From an uncultured bacterium (lineage in GTDB: Bacteria > Bacillota_I > Bacilli_A > RF39 > UBA660): a stretch of 14,104 nucleotides of DNA. Of the stretch, positions 1 through 8,014 are shown piece by piece. Location: contig CASEAD010000106.1 of NCBI GenBank assembly GCA_949285775.1, positions 1 to 14,104 on the forward strand. Direction: 5' to 3'. Within the stretch, counting starts at the first letter, position 1. Each line of letters opens with the position of its first letter. The translations under genes were made by a program, and so were the position numbers. Under the pieces are notes generated by a model. It was not told the DNA's origin and made no database searches. It worked only from the letters and a program-made list of their open reading frames with translations.

Positions 1-17
1 CTAAAATAATATTACAC

Positions 18-47
18 TTAACTAATAATTTATATCTTATTAGTTAA
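18..47. repeat. perfect 11-bp inverted repeat
   Basis: TTAACTAATAA at 18-28 is the exact reverse complement of TTATTAGTTAA at 37-47, with an 8-nt loop. All but two base pairs are A-T, and neither side has a clean T-tract. It lies beyond the ezrA terminator, so it is more likely an operator or hairpin belonging to whatever lies left of the window than the ezrA end. Its function is unknown. Confidence 0.5.
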
Positions 48-85
48 TATTCTTTAAAAAACTAGGTAGAAATTTCCTAATATAC

Positions 86-112
86 AAAAAAATTGACAAC
101 TTTAATCATCAA
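86..112 (-). terminator. Rho-independent terminator of ezrA
   Basis: Read on the minus strand, TTGATGAT (112-105), loop TAAA and GTTGTCAA (100-93) form an 8-bp stem with three G-U wobbles. A run of seven T (92-86) follows directly. It starts 17 nt after the ezrA stop. The same GATGAT...TTGTC plus T-run design recurs at 13066-13092 and 13973-14001, so it looks like this genome's standard terminator type. Confidence 0.75.
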
Positions 113-128
113 CTTTTCCTTAACTAAA

Positions 129-1829
129 TTAATGCATTATTCTCTCCAAAGGATTTTCCTCAATTAACTTAATAGCCTCAATAGATATATCCAAAGACTT
201 ATCATAAAACCCCTTATAAAACATCTTAGTCGCATCCTCTAACCCTTGCTCAACCTCAGGATAAGTACTCCTATATCTATTCCCATATATAATCATCTTT
301 TCACTAAGCATTGAAGACTTTATCATATCATTAGTCTTATTATATATCTTAAATACCAAATCTCTAGCAGTATCAACCCTTATATTAAGAATTTTTATAA
401 CAATAGGCTTCTTGTCTAACTCTTTAACTATCTCCCTAATTGCATCTTGTGCCTCTTTTAATTCCACATAATAACTACTAGGAATAACTGGCAACTTATA
501 ATCCTTAAGTTTATTCTTAGCCTTCTTAAGCAAATCCTGTATCTCTTTTAATTGTTCCTTAGCTCTATACTCATCATCTTTCATACTAGTAATAGATCTA
601 AGTTGATAATCTAAATCATCCTGTAACCTAGATAACTTAATTCCTAAACCATCTAATTCCTCATTTAACTTAGAATAAGCAAACGTTTTACTTTTTCCCT
701 GCTCTAATAATCTTTTAAAATCCTCATTAATAACTTCCAAATTCTTATTAAGTAAACTAAACTTATTAATCTCTTCATCAGTCAAATCATAAGTAACCTT
801 AATATCATCAATCTGAATATAAACATCATATACAACCTTATTAACCTTCTCAAGCTTATATCTAAATTTCTTACATCCCTCTTTAAATGAATCTTTACAC
901 TCTTTTTCTTTATCAAAATCATTAAACAAAGAACTAAAATAATCAAGCATCGTCTTAAGTTCAATCTCAGAATCACCAAGATCCAACTTCATAACATTTT
1001 CTAAAATAACATTAATCTTATTTTTTATCTCATCCAAATTATATTCCACATTTAAATAATCAAGAGGATATCCATCTCTTTGCATCCTAGAATATATAAC
1101 CTTAGCTTCTTCTATCTTACCAGGAATTAATACATTAGCCATAAGCACAATAGAAGGAACATTTTCCAAAATATTCTTTATTTTATTAATATTATCCTCA
1201 ATATCAATAACCAACTGCTCTACTAAAACATAATCATTATTATCAATCGCATCCTCAAAAGCATGAAACTTATCATCTAATAACTCAAATTCTCTTTTAA
1301 TAGGAAGAGCTACCTCACCATAACTTTCTTCGCTTCTCTCAAACTTACTTTGACACTCCCTATACATAACCTTAAACTTAGTAATAAGAGCCCTATTTCT
1401 TTCCTCAGAATTAGTAATTATTTTTATCTCATCAATCAACTTATCAGTTTTTCTCTTTAACCTATCAATTTCCATTTCAATATCAGCAATTTTCCTAATA
1501 GCATTCTTATAATCATTCTTATCAATTAAAAAATCAACTTCACTAATCTTATCTGTAATCTCAGGAACCTTATCATCTTTAATAGTATTAAAAGTCTTAT
1601 CCCAACCATCTAACTTATGTTTCAAATTATCCGTTTTAACTAAATCCCTAACCTTAGTAATTTCCGACAAAACTTGAACATTAATAAGTTGATTTTTCTC
1701 TATATCCAAATCATTTATTTTCCTCTTATATCTATTATTAGCCCTCTTCCTAGTAATAAATAAAGTAATAAATATCAAAATACCAGCCATTATTAAAGTA
1801 ACAACAATAATAAGTAATAAATTATCCAT
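129..1829 (-). CDS. ezrA: septation ring formation regulator EzrA
   Basis: Membrane-anchored regulator of FtsZ ring assembly and cell division in Bacilli. The 566-aa length matches the family (about 560-575). Residues 4-26 are one N-terminal transmembrane helix followed by the basic stretch RKRANNRYKRK, giving the known topology of outside N-terminus and large cytoplasmic domain. Most of the remainder is charged, Leu/Ile-heptad helix that fits the spectrin-like coiled-coil repeats. Near the C-terminus, YGNRYRS at 515-521 matches the family's conserved QNR-type patch (for example QYGNRYRS) needed for localisation to the septum. The start is set by GGAGG at 1840-1844, ten nt upstream of ATG, within a purine-rich GGAGGGTGGTGAG stretch. 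It has its own promoter (TGATAGAAT, 1863-1871) and its own terminator, so it looks monocistronic downstream of typA. Family identity is secure; no truncation is seen. Confidence 0.93.
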   Translation of the reverse strand: MDNLLLIIVVTLIMAGILIFITLFITRKRANNRYKRKINDLDIEKNQLINVQVLSEITKVRDLVKTDNLKHKLDGWDKTFNTIKDDKVPEITDKISEVDFLIDKNDYKNAIRKIADIEMEIDRLKRKTDKLIDEIKIITNSEERNRALITKFKVMYRECQSKFERSEESYGEVALPIKREFELLDDKFHAFEDAIDNNDYVLVEQLVIDIEDNINKIKNILENVPSIVLMANVLIPGKIEEAKVIYSRMQRDGYPLDYLNVEYNLDEIKNKINVILENVMKLDLGDSEIELKTMLDYFSSLFNDFDKEKECKDSFKEGCKKFRYKLEKVNKVVYDVYIQIDDIKVTYDLTDEEINKFSLLNKNLEVINEDFKRLLEQGKSKTFAYSKLNEELDGLGIKLSRLQDDLDYQLRSITSMKDDEYRAKEQLKEIQDLLKKAKNKLKDYKLPVIPSSYYVELKEAQDAIREIVKELDKKPIVIKILNIRVDTARDLVFKIYNKTNDMIKSSMLSEKMIIYGNRYRSTYPEVEQGLEDATKMFYKGFYDKSLDISIEAIKLIEENPLERIMH

Positions 1830-1862
1830 AACTCACCACCCTCCAATAAGATGTATAACATT

Positions 1863-1871
1863 ATTCTATCA
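1863..1871 (-). promoter_or_regulatory. extended -10 promoter of ezrA
   Basis: The minus strand reads TGATAGAAT here: a TGn extension followed by a 5/6 match to TATAAT. It lies 34 nt upstream of the ezrA ATG. No good -35 box is visible, as is allowed for extended -10 promoters. Confidence 0.5.
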
Positions 1872-1933
1872 CATTTTTTATTCTTTTTTATAACTATTTT
1901 AATATATTTACATTATTTTTTTATAATTTGACT

Positions 1934-1969
1934 AAAAAAAACTAATACAAACCAAAACTATTTAGTTTT
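1934..1969 (-). terminator. possible weak terminator after typA
   Basis: On the minus strand AAAACTAA (1969-1962), overlapping the typA stop region, can pair with TTAGTTTT (1945-1938), and more T follow to 1934. The stem is 8 bp but has only one G-C pair and a 16-nt loop, so it may be inefficient and allow readthrough into ezrA. Confidence 0.3.
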
Positions 1970-3769
1970 CTTTGCATCAGCTTTCTTTCTCAACTCTGTA
2001 TTTAAAATCTTTTTCCTAAGCCTAATAGACACAGGAGTAACCTCAACTAATTCATCACTATTAATATAATTAATAGCACCTTCTAATGTAATAGGTCTAG
2101 GCCTTTTTAATACAACCGTATGATCACTACCAGCTGCTCTTGTATTTGTAAGTTGCTTACCCTTAACAACATTAACAGCCAAATCACCTCTATTAGATTC
2201 ACCTACTATCATACCCTCATAAACTTCACAACCAGGTTCAATAAACATAATTCCTCTATCTTCTAAATTACCTATTGCATACGCTGTAGCTTTACCATTA
2301 TCTACAGATACTAATACCCCCAATTTTCTCTCACCTATATCCACAGAACCAACAGGCTCATAGTCCTTAAAAGTATGATTAATAATACCATAACCTTTAG
2401 TCATAGTCAAAAAATCAGTTGAAAAACCAATCAAACCACGAGAAGGAACCTTATAATTTAATCTTGTTAACCCATTAACACTACTCATATTCTTCATAAC
2501 AGCCCCTCTTAAACCTAAAGCTTCAATAACACTACCAACTGTCTCCTCAGGCGTTTCAATCTGTACATCCTCATAAGGCTCACATTTAACCCCATCAATC
2601 TCTTTAATAATAACTTCTGGTTTAGATACCTGTAACTCATATCCTTCTCTGCGCATATTCTCAATCAAAATAGATAAATGTAACTCTCCACGACCAGATA
2701 CAACCCATGACTCATTACCAAACTGCTCTACTTTTAAACTAACATCCCTTTGAGTCTCTCTAAATAACCTATCACTTAGCTTACTAGCCGTAATAAATTT
2801 ACCTTCACGTCCCGCAAAAGGACTATCATTAGTCATAAAAGTCATCTTTAAAGTAGGCTCATCTATCCTAAGAACAGGCAAAGCCTTCTCATGCCCAACA
2901 TTACAAACTGTCTCACCAACAGAAATATCAGGAAGACCAGCAATCGCTACTATATCTCCCGCAAAAGCACTATCTATTTCAATCCTCTTAAGTCCCATAA
3001 ATCCAAACAATTTCTGTATTCTAAACTGTTTAATACTACCATCAAGCCTAACACAACTAACCATTTCATTAACCTTTATATGCCCAGACTTAATCCTACC
3101 AATACCAATTCTACCAACAAAATCATTATAATCAAGTAAAGCAGGTTGAAATTGCAAATCACCATTAACATCAACATTAGGCTCTGGTATCTCATCAATA
3201 ATCAACTTAAATACCTCATCATAGCTTTCCTTCTGCGTAGAAATATCGGGATCTAAACTAGCAGTACCATTTAAAGCTGATACATAAACACACTTAAAAT
3301 CTAACTGACTATCATCAGCTCCTAACTCAATAAATAAATCTAATACCTCATCAACAACCTGATTAACCCTAGCCGTAGGCTTATCAACCTTATTAATAAC
3401 CACAATAGGCTTTACTCCAGCTTCCAATGCCTTCTTCAAAACAAACCTAGTTTGTGGCATAGTACCCTCATAAGCATCTACAACAAGCAATACCCCATCA
3501 ACCATATTCATAATTCTCTCTACTTCTCCACCAAAATCAGCATGTCCTGGAGTATCCAAAATATTAATACGATAACCATCATAATTAATAGCAGTAGTCT
3601 TAGCAAGAATAGTTATTCCTCTTTCCTTTTCTATCGCATTAGAATCCATTACCCTATCTTCTACCATTTCATTATCACGAAAAGTTCCAGACTTTCTAAG
3701 TAACTGATCAACTAAAGTTGTCTTACCATGATCTACATGCGCTATAATAGCAATATTTCTAATCTTCAT
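1958..3769 (-). CDS. typA: translational GTPase TypA/BipA
   Basis: Ribosome-binding GTPase of the EF-G/LepA superfamily that acts in ribosome assembly and stress or cold adaptation; cytoplasmic. The G-domain motifs are all present: G1 AHVDHGKT (10-17), G2 RGITI (50-54), G3 DTPGHADF (72-79), G4 NKVDK (126-130) and G5-like SALNG. Domains II, III and V and the BipA-specific C-terminal domain follow, ending in a Lys-rich tail; 603 aa is normal for the family. The start is the ATG at 3769, because GAGGTG (3774-3779) sits at correct spacing before it and the protein then begins MKIRNIAIIAHVDHGK like its homologues. An upstream in-frame GTG at 3778 lies inside the Shine-Dalgarno itself and is unlikely. 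An extended -10 promoter (3800-3808) precedes it. No odd residues seen. Confidence 0.95.
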   Translation of the reverse strand: MKIRNIAIIAHVDHGKTTLVDQLLRKSGTFRDNEMVEDRVMDSNAIEKERGITILAKTTAINYDGYRINILDTPGHADFGGEVERIMNMVDGVLLVVDAYEGTMPQTRFVLKKALEAGVKPIVVINKVDKPTARVNQVVDEVLDLFIELGADDSQLDFKCVYVSALNGTASLDPDISTQKESYDEVFKLIIDEIPEPNVDVNGDLQFQPALLDYNDFVGRIGIGRIKSGHIKVNEMVSCVRLDGSIKQFRIQKLFGFMGLKRIEIDSAFAGDIVAIAGLPDISVGETVCNVGHEKALPVLRIDEPTLKMTFMTNDSPFAGREGKFITASKLSDRLFRETQRDVSLKVEQFGNESWVVSGRGELHLSILIENMRREGYELQVSKPEVIIKEIDGVKCEPYEDVQIETPEETVGSVIEALGLRGAVMKNMSSVNGLTRLNYKVPSRGLIGFSTDFLTMTKGYGIINHTFKDYEPVGSVDIGERKLGVLVSVDNGKATAYAIGNLEDRGIMFIEPGCEVYEGMIVGESNRGDLAVNVVKGKQLTNTRAAGSDHTVVLKRPRPITLEGAINYINSDELVEVTPVSIRLRKKILNTELRKKADAKKTK

Positions 3770-3799
3770 AAATAACACCTCTTTTTACATACCCGAAGT

Positions 3800-3808
3800 A
3801 TTATATCA
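3800..3808 (-). promoter_or_regulatory. extended -10 promoter of typA
   Basis: The minus strand reads TGATATAAT: a TGn extension plus a perfect TATAAT, 31 nt upstream of the typA ATG. The -35 position (TTTTAT) is poor. It lies downstream of the preceding operon's terminator, so typA is likely an independent transcript. Confidence 0.65.
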
Positions 3809-3875
3809 CTCTTATAATAAAAATAAAAGACATTTTTAACTATTTTTCTAAAAAAATTAATCTCAAGTTACTAAC

Positions 3876-3906
3876 ATAATAAAAACCACATCAAAAAATG
3901 CAGTTT
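3876..3906 (-). terminator. terminator of the lgt operon
   Basis: On the minus strand AAACTGCAT (3906-3898), loop TTTTTG and ATGTGGTTT (3891-3883) form a 9-bp stem with two G-U wobbles. It is followed by TTTATTAT. It lies 10 nt past the stop of the last operon gene and separates that operon from the typA promoter. Confidence 0.65.
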
Positions 3907-3916
3907 CTAACAATAT

Positions 3917-4444
3917 CTACTTCTTCCTAATATTCCTCAAAAACTCAAAAAAGAACAATATCGCAACAAATATAACATAAACCCCAGTAATCTTAAAATA
4001 AGTATAAACAGTTAATGCCGGCCTAAATATAAGAACAAGACCAATAATAAAAGATATAATAGATAAAACCAAATACCTAGTATACTTAACCTTCAAATCA
4101 TTCTTAAATATAAAATACCAAGAAAGCAAAATAACACCCATTATAAAAGAATATAAAGAAAAAATAACAGGTAATATAATAATTAACATAGTATAATACT
4201 TATATATAAATAAACTAAGCCATATAAATACAACACCTAATATCAAACTATTATATATATTCTTCTTATAATCATCCCCTACAAAAAAACTAATTATCTG
4301 AATAACACCAATAATAGCAAATATACATACTAACACATAATTAATAGTCTCTAACAAACTATCAGTAGCAATAATTAAAAATATTCCCAAAATAAAAGAT
4401 AAAATACTAGTCAAAATTAAATTCAAATTAGATCTATTCTCCAT
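3917..4444 (-). CDS. six-TM membrane protein, DUF308/HdeD-like
   Basis: Small integral membrane protein of 175 aa made almost entirely of six hydrophobic helices, with charged connectors (GDDYKKN, KNDLKVKYTR) and a basic C-terminal tail, RNIRKK. The helices pair into repeats of about 55-60 residues, with recurring short motifs such as SFILGIFLI and SFIIGLVLI. This is the pattern of DUF308 proteins, to which the acid-resistance protein HdeD belongs; the biochemical role of the family is unknown. The start at 4444 is preferred because AGAGGTG lies directly upstream at good spacing; an in-frame upstream ATG would overlap the preceding gene by 26 nt. Its ATG is one nt after the upstream TAG, and its Shine-Dalgarno lies inside that gene, so translation is probably coupled. 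It is the last gene of the lgt operon. Family assignment is by repeat and helix pattern, not by a signature. Confidence 0.65.
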   Translation of the reverse strand: MENRSNLNLILTSILSFILGIFLIIATDSLLETINYVLVCIFAIIGVIQIISFFVGDDYKKNIYNSLILGVVFIWLSLFIYKYYTMLIIILPVIFSLYSFIMGVILLSWYFIFKNDLKVKYTRYLVLSIISFIIGLVLIFRPALTVYTYFKITGVYVIFVAILFFFEFLRNIRKK

Positions 4445-4445
4445 C

Positions 4446-4829
4446 CTAACACCTCTCATCACATACATCATTCAAAATCCTATGCACTCCATCTAAATAT
4501 ATATTATATAAACTAACCTCTTCATCCTCAGTTAACTCTTCCTTATTATCAATTGTCCCAATATGATAACTATCCACTTCACCATCAACAACAAATAATA
4601 CAATAGGAACAGTCACTTCTTCATCTATATAATTACTAACACTACTAATATCACTACTATAATGAATAATATTTAAATCAGTATTAGAAACTACCCTAAG
4701 TAACATATTAACTACAACCCTAGATAAATTATCCTTACTATCTCCTATAAATATAACACCAGTACCACTTTCTATAACTTCTCCTATCTCCTCATTACTA
4801 TCATACCTAAAAACATTATCCTCATCCAC
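4446..4829 (-). pseudogene. thioredoxin-fold domain without CxxC, separated from its lipoprotein leader by a frameshift
   Basis: The 127-codon open frame looks like the body of a lipid-anchored thioredoxin-like protein. GTGVIFIGD (22-30) is the first central strand, and VTVPIVLFVVDGEV (72-85) is the strand-cis-Pro-strand segment typical of thioredoxins. The position that should hold CPxC after the first strand instead reads GDSKDNLSR (29-37), so both redox cysteines are replaced (Asp and Ser). The only cysteines are at the extreme C-terminus. The nominal GTG at 4829 has no Shine-Dalgarno at proper spacing. The missing N-terminus is present immediately upstream in another frame (4822-4956); joining the two by a +1 shift within 4825-4835 gives a continuous lipoprotein. 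The GTG is therefore probably not a real start. It could be a decaying gene, a sequencing error, or a recoded gene. Its end overlaps the Shine-Dalgarno of the next gene. Confidence 0.65.
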
Positions 4830-4956
4830 AATAATCTACATAACCATCATCATTATATCCCTCATATTCCTCCTTAAAACTAACACTATCACTATCTTTA
4901 GTACAACCCGTAACCAAAAATACTATAATTATAACAAATATATACCTCAAATTCAT
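4822..4956 (-). pseudogene. N-terminal lipoprotein fragment of the thioredoxin-like gene
   Basis: A 44-codon frame with a strong Shine-Dalgarno (AGAGGTGG, 4961-4968) begins MNLRYIFVIIIVFLVTGC. This is a lipoprotein signal peptide with lipobox LVTGC and Cys18 as the lipidated residue, then an acidic linker containing FKEEYEGYND. It ends at TGA (4822-4824), overlapping by eight nt the frame that encodes the thioredoxin-fold body. This linker followed by a VDEDNVFRYDS-type stretch is what I recall of lipoprotein thioredoxins in related Bacilli (recalled, not searched). It starts 16 nt after the glycosyltransferase stop, in the same operon as lgt, whose product would lipidate it. Reading TGA as Trp does not rescue the frame, because TAA follows two codons later. 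Confidence 0.7.
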
Positions 4957-4972
4957 CACACCACCTCTTACC

Positions 4973-5974
4973 TCAATTAAAATTAACTAACCTATACGCA
5001 AACTTATAACCACTACAAGCAAAAAATCTACCAATCATCCCAGGAAAACTAACAAATGTCGCCATAGAATTATATCTAATCCTCCTATAAAGTTTAGGAT
5101 TTCCCTCCTTAACACTCCTCCATAACTCCTTATACTGCTCTTCCCCTTCATCACTATTAGATAACCTAGAAAAAACAACCCCAATTGCCATTAAAAACGC
5201 ACATTCCCTTTGCATTATCTTTCTTAATTTTTTATCTTTTATCTCACTTAAATCATACTTATTACACACTTCTTTACTTACTAACACTTGATGACTACTT
5301 TTATTTATTAATTGATCTATTTGTACAGACTGATCTGCTCTCCCAATAAAATACCTATAAAAATCAACATCTAAATAATATATAGTCTTAGTATAAGGCA
5401 TAGGCAAATATATAAATAAATTATCCTCATAAAAAACATGTTTAGGTAACTTTACCCTTGCTTCATCCAATACACTCTTCTTATACATCAAAGAATGCAA
5501 AGACAAATACTGAGTTATCTTAAACCTACCAGTATCATTCCAAGTAATCTCTTTATCAGCTTTAAATACATTACCAAAACTAATAGCATGATCATCCCTA
5601 CCATCAGCATAAGTATAAACATAATTCATTACTATCAAATCAGAATCTATCTTCTTAACTAATTTTAGTGCCTTCTTTAAAGCCCTCCTATCAACCCAAT
5701 CATCACTATCCACAACCTTAAAATACTTACCCTTAGCATACTTTAAACCAGTATTTATACCCGCACCATGACCACCATTCTTCTGATGAATAGCCCTCAC
5801 TATACCAGGATATTTCTTCTCATAACTATCCGCAATCTTCCCCGTATTATCTATAGAACCATCATCTATAATTAATATTTCTACATCATTCCCCCCAACT
5901 AATAAAGAATCAATACACTTCTTCATATAATCTTCTGAATTATAACAAGGAACAACAAAAGATATATACTTCAT
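4973..5974 (-). CDS. family 2 glycosyltransferase (GT-A fold)
   Basis: Transfers a sugar from a nucleotide-sugar donor, most likely in cell-surface polysaccharide or glycolipid synthesis; acceptor and sugar cannot be read from sequence. The GT2 catalytic core is intact: VVPCYNSEDYMKKCIDSLL at the N-terminus, IIDDGSIDNT with DDGS at 37-40, NGGHGAGINTGL at 66-77, and the metal-binding DSDDW at 89-93. No transmembrane helix is visible, so it is probably cytoplasmic or peripheral, and the C-terminal 200 residues are not recognised. Length is 333 aa. The start at 5974 is favoured by GGTGGGTGAT immediately upstream; an ATG five codons earlier has no ribosome-binding site. It starts 18 nt after the upstream 106-aa gene and precedes the lipoprotein gene by 16 nt, in the lgt operon. 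Confidence 0.85.
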   Translation of the reverse strand: MKYISFVVPCYNSEDYMKKCIDSLLVGGNDVEILIIDDGSIDNTGKIADSYEKKYPGIVRAIHQKNGGHGAGINTGLKYAKGKYFKVVDSDDWVDRRALKKALKLVKKIDSDLIVMNYVYTYADGRDDHAISFGNVFKADKEITWNDTGRFKITQYLSLHSLMYKKSVLDEARVKLPKHVFYEDNLFIYLPMPYTKTIYYLDVDFYRYFIGRADQSVQIDQLINKSSHQVLVSKEVCNKYDLSEIKDKKLRKIMQRECAFLMAIGVVFSRLSNSDEGEEQYKELWRSVKEGNPKLYRRIRYNSMATFVSFPGMIGRFFACSGYKFAYRLVNFN

Positions 5975-5992
5975 CTTATCACCCACCATAAA

Positions 5993-6313
5993 TTAATGTT
6001 TATCAAAAAATCCCCCATATAGCTTTCTAACCTCAGCACACTCTTCTTTATAAAACTTATTCATAATCCTCTCAATCTTATCAAACCTATTCTCATAACA
6101 ATATTCCAAAACCTTATTAACACTCATCTTCAATTCCTTAAAATCACTCTTATCCCGAATTATATCACTAATCTTTAATTCCCCACTAACATACTTCTTT
6201 TCAATAGCAATATCAGATAAAACCCCACTATAATAACCATATATCCTCAAAAAATTAACAACCTTCATCCTAAACTCTTCATCAATAACCAATATCTCTT
6301 CCTTCTTACTCAT
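5993..6313 (-). CDS. hypothetical protein, 106 aa
   Basis: Not recognised. The product is soluble, highly charged and predicted mostly helical, with no signal peptide or membrane segment and two cysteines (72 and 92). The N-terminal part contains the aromatic run FLRIYGYYSG (21-30); the rest alternates Lys/Glu-rich helices. It sits 17 nt downstream of trxB and 18 nt before the glycosyltransferase start, with AAGGAAGTG as a ribosome-binding site at fitting distance from ATG at 6313, so it is an expressed member of the lgt operon. Codon use and strand skew match its neighbours, which supports a native gene. No function is proposed. Confidence 0.75.
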   Translation of the reverse strand: MSKKEEILVIDEEFRMKVVNFLRIYGYYSGVLSDIAIEKKYVSGELKISDIIRDKSDFKELKMSVNKVLEYCYENRFDKIERIMNKFYKEECAEVRKLYGGFFDKH

Positions 6314-6330
6314 AAAACACTTCCTTCCTA

Positions 6331-7221
6331 TTATTCCCTAACCCCATTATCTCTAATAATAGCACTAGCAACATTAACCGCATCTCCTACCGCAGTAGAT
6401 AACTGATAAACATTCTTATAAACAATATCACCACAAGCATATACATCCCTAACACTAGTCATAAAATTATTATCAACAATAATATAACCATCCTTCTTAT
6501 CTACATCAAATAACTCACCATTAGGAATATATCCAATCGCCAAAAAAACACATTCACAATTAATTACCTTTCCACTATCTAACTCTACCCCCTTAACCAC
6601 TTCATTATCAGTTATATATTTAACCACATTACTATTATAAATAACCTCTACATTATCCTTAGAACTTAACCTCTTACAAAGAATATCCTCTCCCCTCAAC
6701 TCACCCTTTCTATAAACCAAATATACACGCTTACATATACCAGCTAAATACAAAGCCTCACTAACAGCGCTATTAGCACCCCCTACAACCACAACATCCC
6801 TATTCTTATATAAATTACCATCACAACTAGCACAAAAACTAATACCCTTACCAATAAACTCCTCTTCCTTATCAAGACCTAATAATCTATTTCTCCTACC
6901 AGTAGCAATCACTAAATACTTATATCTATACTTCCCACTATCAGTAAAAACAACTCTTTTATCTAAATCAACCCTATTAACACTCTCATACAAATAATCA
7001 GTATCATAACTACTAACCTGATTAAATATATTCATCATCAAATCACTACCACTAACCTCCACATAGCCAGGATAATTCTCAATCATACTAATCTTATTTA
7101 ATTGTCCCCCTATAACATCACCCTCAATAACCAAAGTCTTAATCCCTGCTCTTCTCAAATATATACAAGCACTCATACCCGCTATACCAGAACCAATAAC
7201 AATAGTATTATATTCTACCAT
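6331..7221 (-). CDS. trxB: thioredoxin-disulfide reductase TrxB
   Basis: FAD-dependent pyridine nucleotide-disulfide oxidoreductase that reduces thioredoxin with NADPH in the cytoplasm. FAD-binding motif GSGIAG is at 10-15, and the redox-active pair is CASC (C130, C133) in CASCDG, the low-molecular-weight TrxB position. The nucleotide-binding loop is GGANSA (147-152; usually GGGDSA), and YRKGELR (170-176) keeps the basic residues that choose NADPH. The C-terminal FAD motif ACGDIVYKNVYQLSTAVGDA is complete. The 296-aa length is a little under the usual 305-320. The ATG at 7221 is preceded by AGGAGG at ideal spacing, lying inside the 3' end of lgt; the two genes overlap by 14 nt, so translation is coupled. 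The lgt-trxB order is common in Firmicutes. No normal thioredoxin is encoded in the window. Confidence 0.92.
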   Translation of the reverse strand: MVEYNTIVIGSGIAGMSACIYLRRAGIKTLVIEGDVIGGQLNKISMIENYPGYVEVSGSDLMMNIFNQVSSYDTDYLYESVNRVDLDKRVVFTDSGKYRYKYLVIATGRRNRLLGLDKEEEFIGKGISFCASCDGNLYKNRDVVVVGGANSAVSEALYLAGICKRVYLVYRKGELRGEDILCKRLSSKDNVEVIYNSNVVKYITDNEVVKGVELDSGKVINCECVFLAIGYIPNGELFDVDKKDGYIIVDNNFMTSVRDVYACGDIVYKNVYQLSTAVGDAVNVASAIIRDNGVRE

Positions 7222-8014
7222 CTGCGCCTCCTACACTCTTAACCTTATCTCTATTTTTAATATAAACAACAATACTACCAACAACCCCTATAACTATAAA
7301 AAGAATACTAACAATCTGACTAATCCTATAATTACCAATATACAAACTATCAGTCCTCATCGCCTCAATCACCAACCTTCCAATACCATACCATATCAAA
7401 TAAAAAGATACCTGTTTACCTTCCTTACCAACACTCCTTTTCCTTATATAAAACAAAATCAATACCCCAATTAAACACCAAATAGACTCATATAAAAAAG
7501 TTGGTTGATAATATACACCATTAATATTCATCCCTTCTATAATAAATTCAGGCAAATGCATATTTTCAAGAAACCCCCTTGTACACTCCATACCATGAGC
7601 CTCTTGATTAAAAAAATTCCCCCATCTCCCAATCGCTTGCCCTAACAAAAGAGATAACGACATTATATCCAATATCTTAACAAAAGATAAACCCTTCTTC
7701 TTACAATACCAAAATATATAAATACCCCCCGCTATAACAGCACCATATATTGCTAAACCACCTTCCCATATTCTAAATATACCTAACAAATCATCTCGAT
7801 AAGCATTAAAGTTAAACATAACATAATATATCCTAGCACCTATAATCGCTACTAAAATAGTATAAATAATCATATCATTTAACAAATTAACACTAACATT
7901 CAATCTCTTTGCATACCTAACCGCAATACCCCATCCTATAAAAACAGCAACAATAATCAAAAAAGAATACCAATAAATATTAATAGGACCAATACTAACC
8001 AAAATATTATCCAT
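7208..8014 (-). CDS. lgt: prolipoprotein diacylglyceryl transferase Lgt
   Basis: Transfers diacylglycerol from phosphatidylglycerol to the lipobox cysteine of prolipoproteins, the first step of lipoprotein maturation; polytopic membrane protein with about seven helices. The family signature GQAIGRWGNFFNQEAHG lies at 125-141. WEGGLAIYGA (83-92), YQPTFLYES (169-177) and GRLVIEAMRTDSL (212-224, with the catalytically important Arg region) are also present. The 268-aa length is typical. The start at 8014 is chosen because AAGGAG (8023-8028) is eight nt upstream and the protein then begins MDNILVSIGPINIYWY like its homologues; an extension to 8053 would add 13 non-conserved residues. First gene of a six-gene operon that also encodes a lipobox-bearing protein, a natural substrate. 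The long leader to the promoter at 8254 is unusual. Confidence 0.95.
   Translation of the reverse strand: MDNILVSIGPINIYWYSFLIIVAVFIGWGIAVRYAKRLNVSVNLLNDMIIYTILVAIIGARIYYVMFNFNAYRDDLLGIFRIWEGGLAIYGAVIAGGIYIFWYCKKKGLSFVKILDIMSLSLLLGQAIGRWGNFFNQEAHGMECTRGFLENMHLPEFIIEGMNINGVYYQPTFLYESIWCLIGVLILFYIRKRSVGKEGKQVSFYLIWYGIGRLVIEAMRTDSLYIGNYRISQIVSILFIVIGVVGSIVVYIKNRDKVKSVGGADGRI

Noticed and set aside
782..979. 65-codon frame inside ezrA on the same strand
   Set aside because: It is a shadow of EzrA in another frame, with no ribosome-binding site and low-complexity Leu/Ile/Arg composition.
2891..3703. Two plus-strand frames (2891-3139 and 3452-3703) antisense to typA
   Set aside because: They are Asn/Ile/Thr/Ser-rich products of the AT-rich complement of a conserved gene and lack Shine-Dalgarno sites.
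4822..4824. TGA read as tryptophan (genetic code 4)
   Set aside because: Trp is coded by TGG throughout, the glycosyltransferase ends properly at TGA, and here TAA follows two codons after the TGA.
4820..4840. prfB-like programmed +1 frameshift site
   Set aside because: No CTTTGA-type slippery codon, and no internal Shine-Dalgarno at the short spacing needed, is visible; kept only as a remote alternative.
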